From Thermoleophilia bacterium (lineage in GTDB: Bacteria; Actinomycetota; Thermoleophilia; Miltoncostaeales; Miltoncostaeaceae): a stretch of DNA of 16,304 bases. Below are positions 15,324 through 16,304 of this stretch, piece by piece (position 1 is the stretch's first letter; each line of letters begins with the position of its first letter). Where the stretch lies: NCBI GenBank assembly GCA_029861485.1, contig JAOTZF010000009.1, positions 1-16,304 on the forward strand. The letters run 5' to 3'. Under the pieces are notes generated by a model. The model searched no databases and was not told the DNA's origin. It saw only the letters and a program-made list of their open reading frames with translations. Position numbers and translations under genes: made by a program.

Positions 15324-16304
15324 TCAGTCCGGGCGCGACGCGGCCGCGGCCTTCGCCGCCCGGTGGCTGTCTGGGTCGGGCGAAGGCGGCGAGAAGCCCT
15401 GGCGGGCGATGGCTCCCCATCCTGCCTTCTTGCGCACTGCCGACCAAAGGCCGCCTATCCGCCAGGCGGTAGTGAGCTGGCGGTACCCGAAGCTCTCGAC
15501 CAAGGCCAGACCGAGCAGGATCGCGAGGTCCCGGCGCCGCTCGTAGCGGCGGAACGTCAGCTCTTCAAGTCCGACCGCCACCACCGAAAGGGCCGATCCG
15601 AGGAACACCGCCAGGGCCAAGAATGCCACGACGAAGGCCGTGTTCGTGACCCCCAGCACGATCGAGAGGGCCAGGGCGAGGTAGCCGAGTGCCTCTATCA
15701 CGGGTCCGATCAACTCGAAGGCCACTTGGGCGGGCATTGCCACCATTCCCACCACGCCATAGCGAGGGTTGAACACCATTCCCCGATGGCGGGTCAGGGT
15801 CTGGGCCAGCCCTCGCTGCCACCGGTCCCGCTGGCTGCGTAGCGACGCTCGGTCGGCGGGCGCCTCGGTCCAGGCCACCGGGTCGGGTACGAACGCGATG
15901 TGGTAGGGGATGCGGCGGTCTCGGCAGTGGCGATGCAGTCGCACCACCAACTCCATGTCCTCGCCCACGGTGTCGGTGGCGAAACCGCCCGCGTCGGCAA
16001 CGATCTCTCGCCGGAACACCCCGAAGGCGCCGGAGATGATCAATGAGGCTCCGACGGCGTCCCATCCGACTCGCCCGGCAAGGAAGGCCCGCAGGTACTC
16101 CAGCACCTGGAATCGAGGGAGCAGTCCATTCGGCAACTTGACGTCCGTGACGATGCCCGCTTCCACTCGAGAGCCGTTGGCGACACGGACGACCCCGCCG
16201 GCCGCCACTGTGCGCCGGTCGGCCAGGAAGGGTCGGGTGATCCGGGAGAGGGCATCGCGTTCCAGCAACGAGTCCGCGTCCATCGCGCAAAACAGGGGGT
16301 AACG
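15324..16304 (-). CDS. Family 2 membrane glycosyltransferase (processive, BcsA/PgaC-like), 5' partial
   Basis: The minus-strand frame is open to the window's last base, so the N-terminus and first nucleotide-binding motif are missing; the first Met visible is at 16283, inside the motif FCAMDADSLL. The sequence shows the DxD aspartates (DAD), the acceptor-region GEDMELVVRLHRHC (acid base-type E/D), and QRDRW, the Q-x-x-R-W motif of processive GT2 enzymes such as cellulose, poly-N-acetylglucosamine and hyaluronan synthases. Three to four membrane segments follow, then a short cytoplasmic basic tail. Likely role: polymer or lipid-linked glycan synthesis at the inner membrane from a nucleotide sugar; the sugar is not determinable. 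It reads toward the kinase gene; its upstream neighbours lie outside the window. Confidence 0.92.
   Translation of the reverse strand, partial: RYPLFCAMDADSLLERDALSRITRPFLADRRTVAAGGVVRVANGSRVEAGIVTDVKLPNGLLPRFQVLEYLRAFLAGRVGWDAVGASLIISGAFGVFRREIVADAGGFATDTVGEDMELVVRLHRHCRDRRIPYHIAFVPDPVAWTEAPADRASLRSQRDRWQRGLAQTLTRHRGMVFNPRYGVVGMVAMPAQVAFELIGPVIEALGYLALALSIVLGVTNTAFVVAFLALAVFLGSALSVVAVGLEELTFRRYERRRDLAILLGLALVESFGYRQLTTAWRIGGLWSAVRKKAGWGAIARQGFSPPSPDPDSHRAAKAAAASRPD

Overview
The window is GC-rich bacterial chromosomal DNA. Strong G/C bias at third codon positions, GTG and TTG starts, a probable leaderless gene and the protein families present suggest an actinobacterium, perhaps of the Thermoleophilia/Solirubrobacterales type. 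The lineage is inferred from gene content, not from a marker gene.

Region 1 (1-5566, + strand) is the notable part. It is a tight run of five genes: selA (5' end cut by the window edge) and selB overlap by one base; 23 bases later comes a MauE-like membrane domain fused to a thioredoxin domain; this overlaps a Tat-exported, Cys-rich protein resembling the methylamine dehydrogenase light chain (MauA); and this overlaps a gene for a MauF/CcdA-like membrane domain fused to an extracytoplasmic beta-propeller. The last gene reads in frame through a TGA at 4241-4243. The TGA falls inside a Trp-Ser-Pro-X-Gly motif where related thiol-transport proteins are expected to have Cys, and a 7-bp hairpin with a G-rich loop lies about 25 bases downstream. 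With selA and selB in the same probable operon, the best reading is a selenoprotein encoded with its own decoding machinery. The cluster looks like a redox-relay or disulfide-forming system for the exported Cys-rich protein. It does not look like a complete methylamine dehydrogenase: no MauG is present and the second cofactor Trp appears to be missing.

Region 2 (5567-8086) holds a structured intergenic stretch with three hairpins, a secreted CAP-domain protein, a small minus-strand hypothetical gene, a long inverted repeat, and a partly decayed minus-strand reading frame interrupted by an amber codon and followed by a terminator-like hairpin.

Region 3 (8087-12506) has a class IV aminotransferase and a small ferredoxin-fold protein on the + strand, facing a minus-strand pair: a DEAD-box RNA helicase followed by the ribosome-associated GTPase TypA/BipA. 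The helicase-typA junction carries a perfect hairpin over the helicase stop codon and a GGGC tandem tract able to form a G-quadruplex just before the typA start.

Region 4 (12507-16304) has a divergent intergenic region, a hybrid GAF-PAS histidine kinase with one active and one degenerate receiver domain, and, convergent with it, a processive membrane glycosyltransferase of family 2 cut by the window's right edge.
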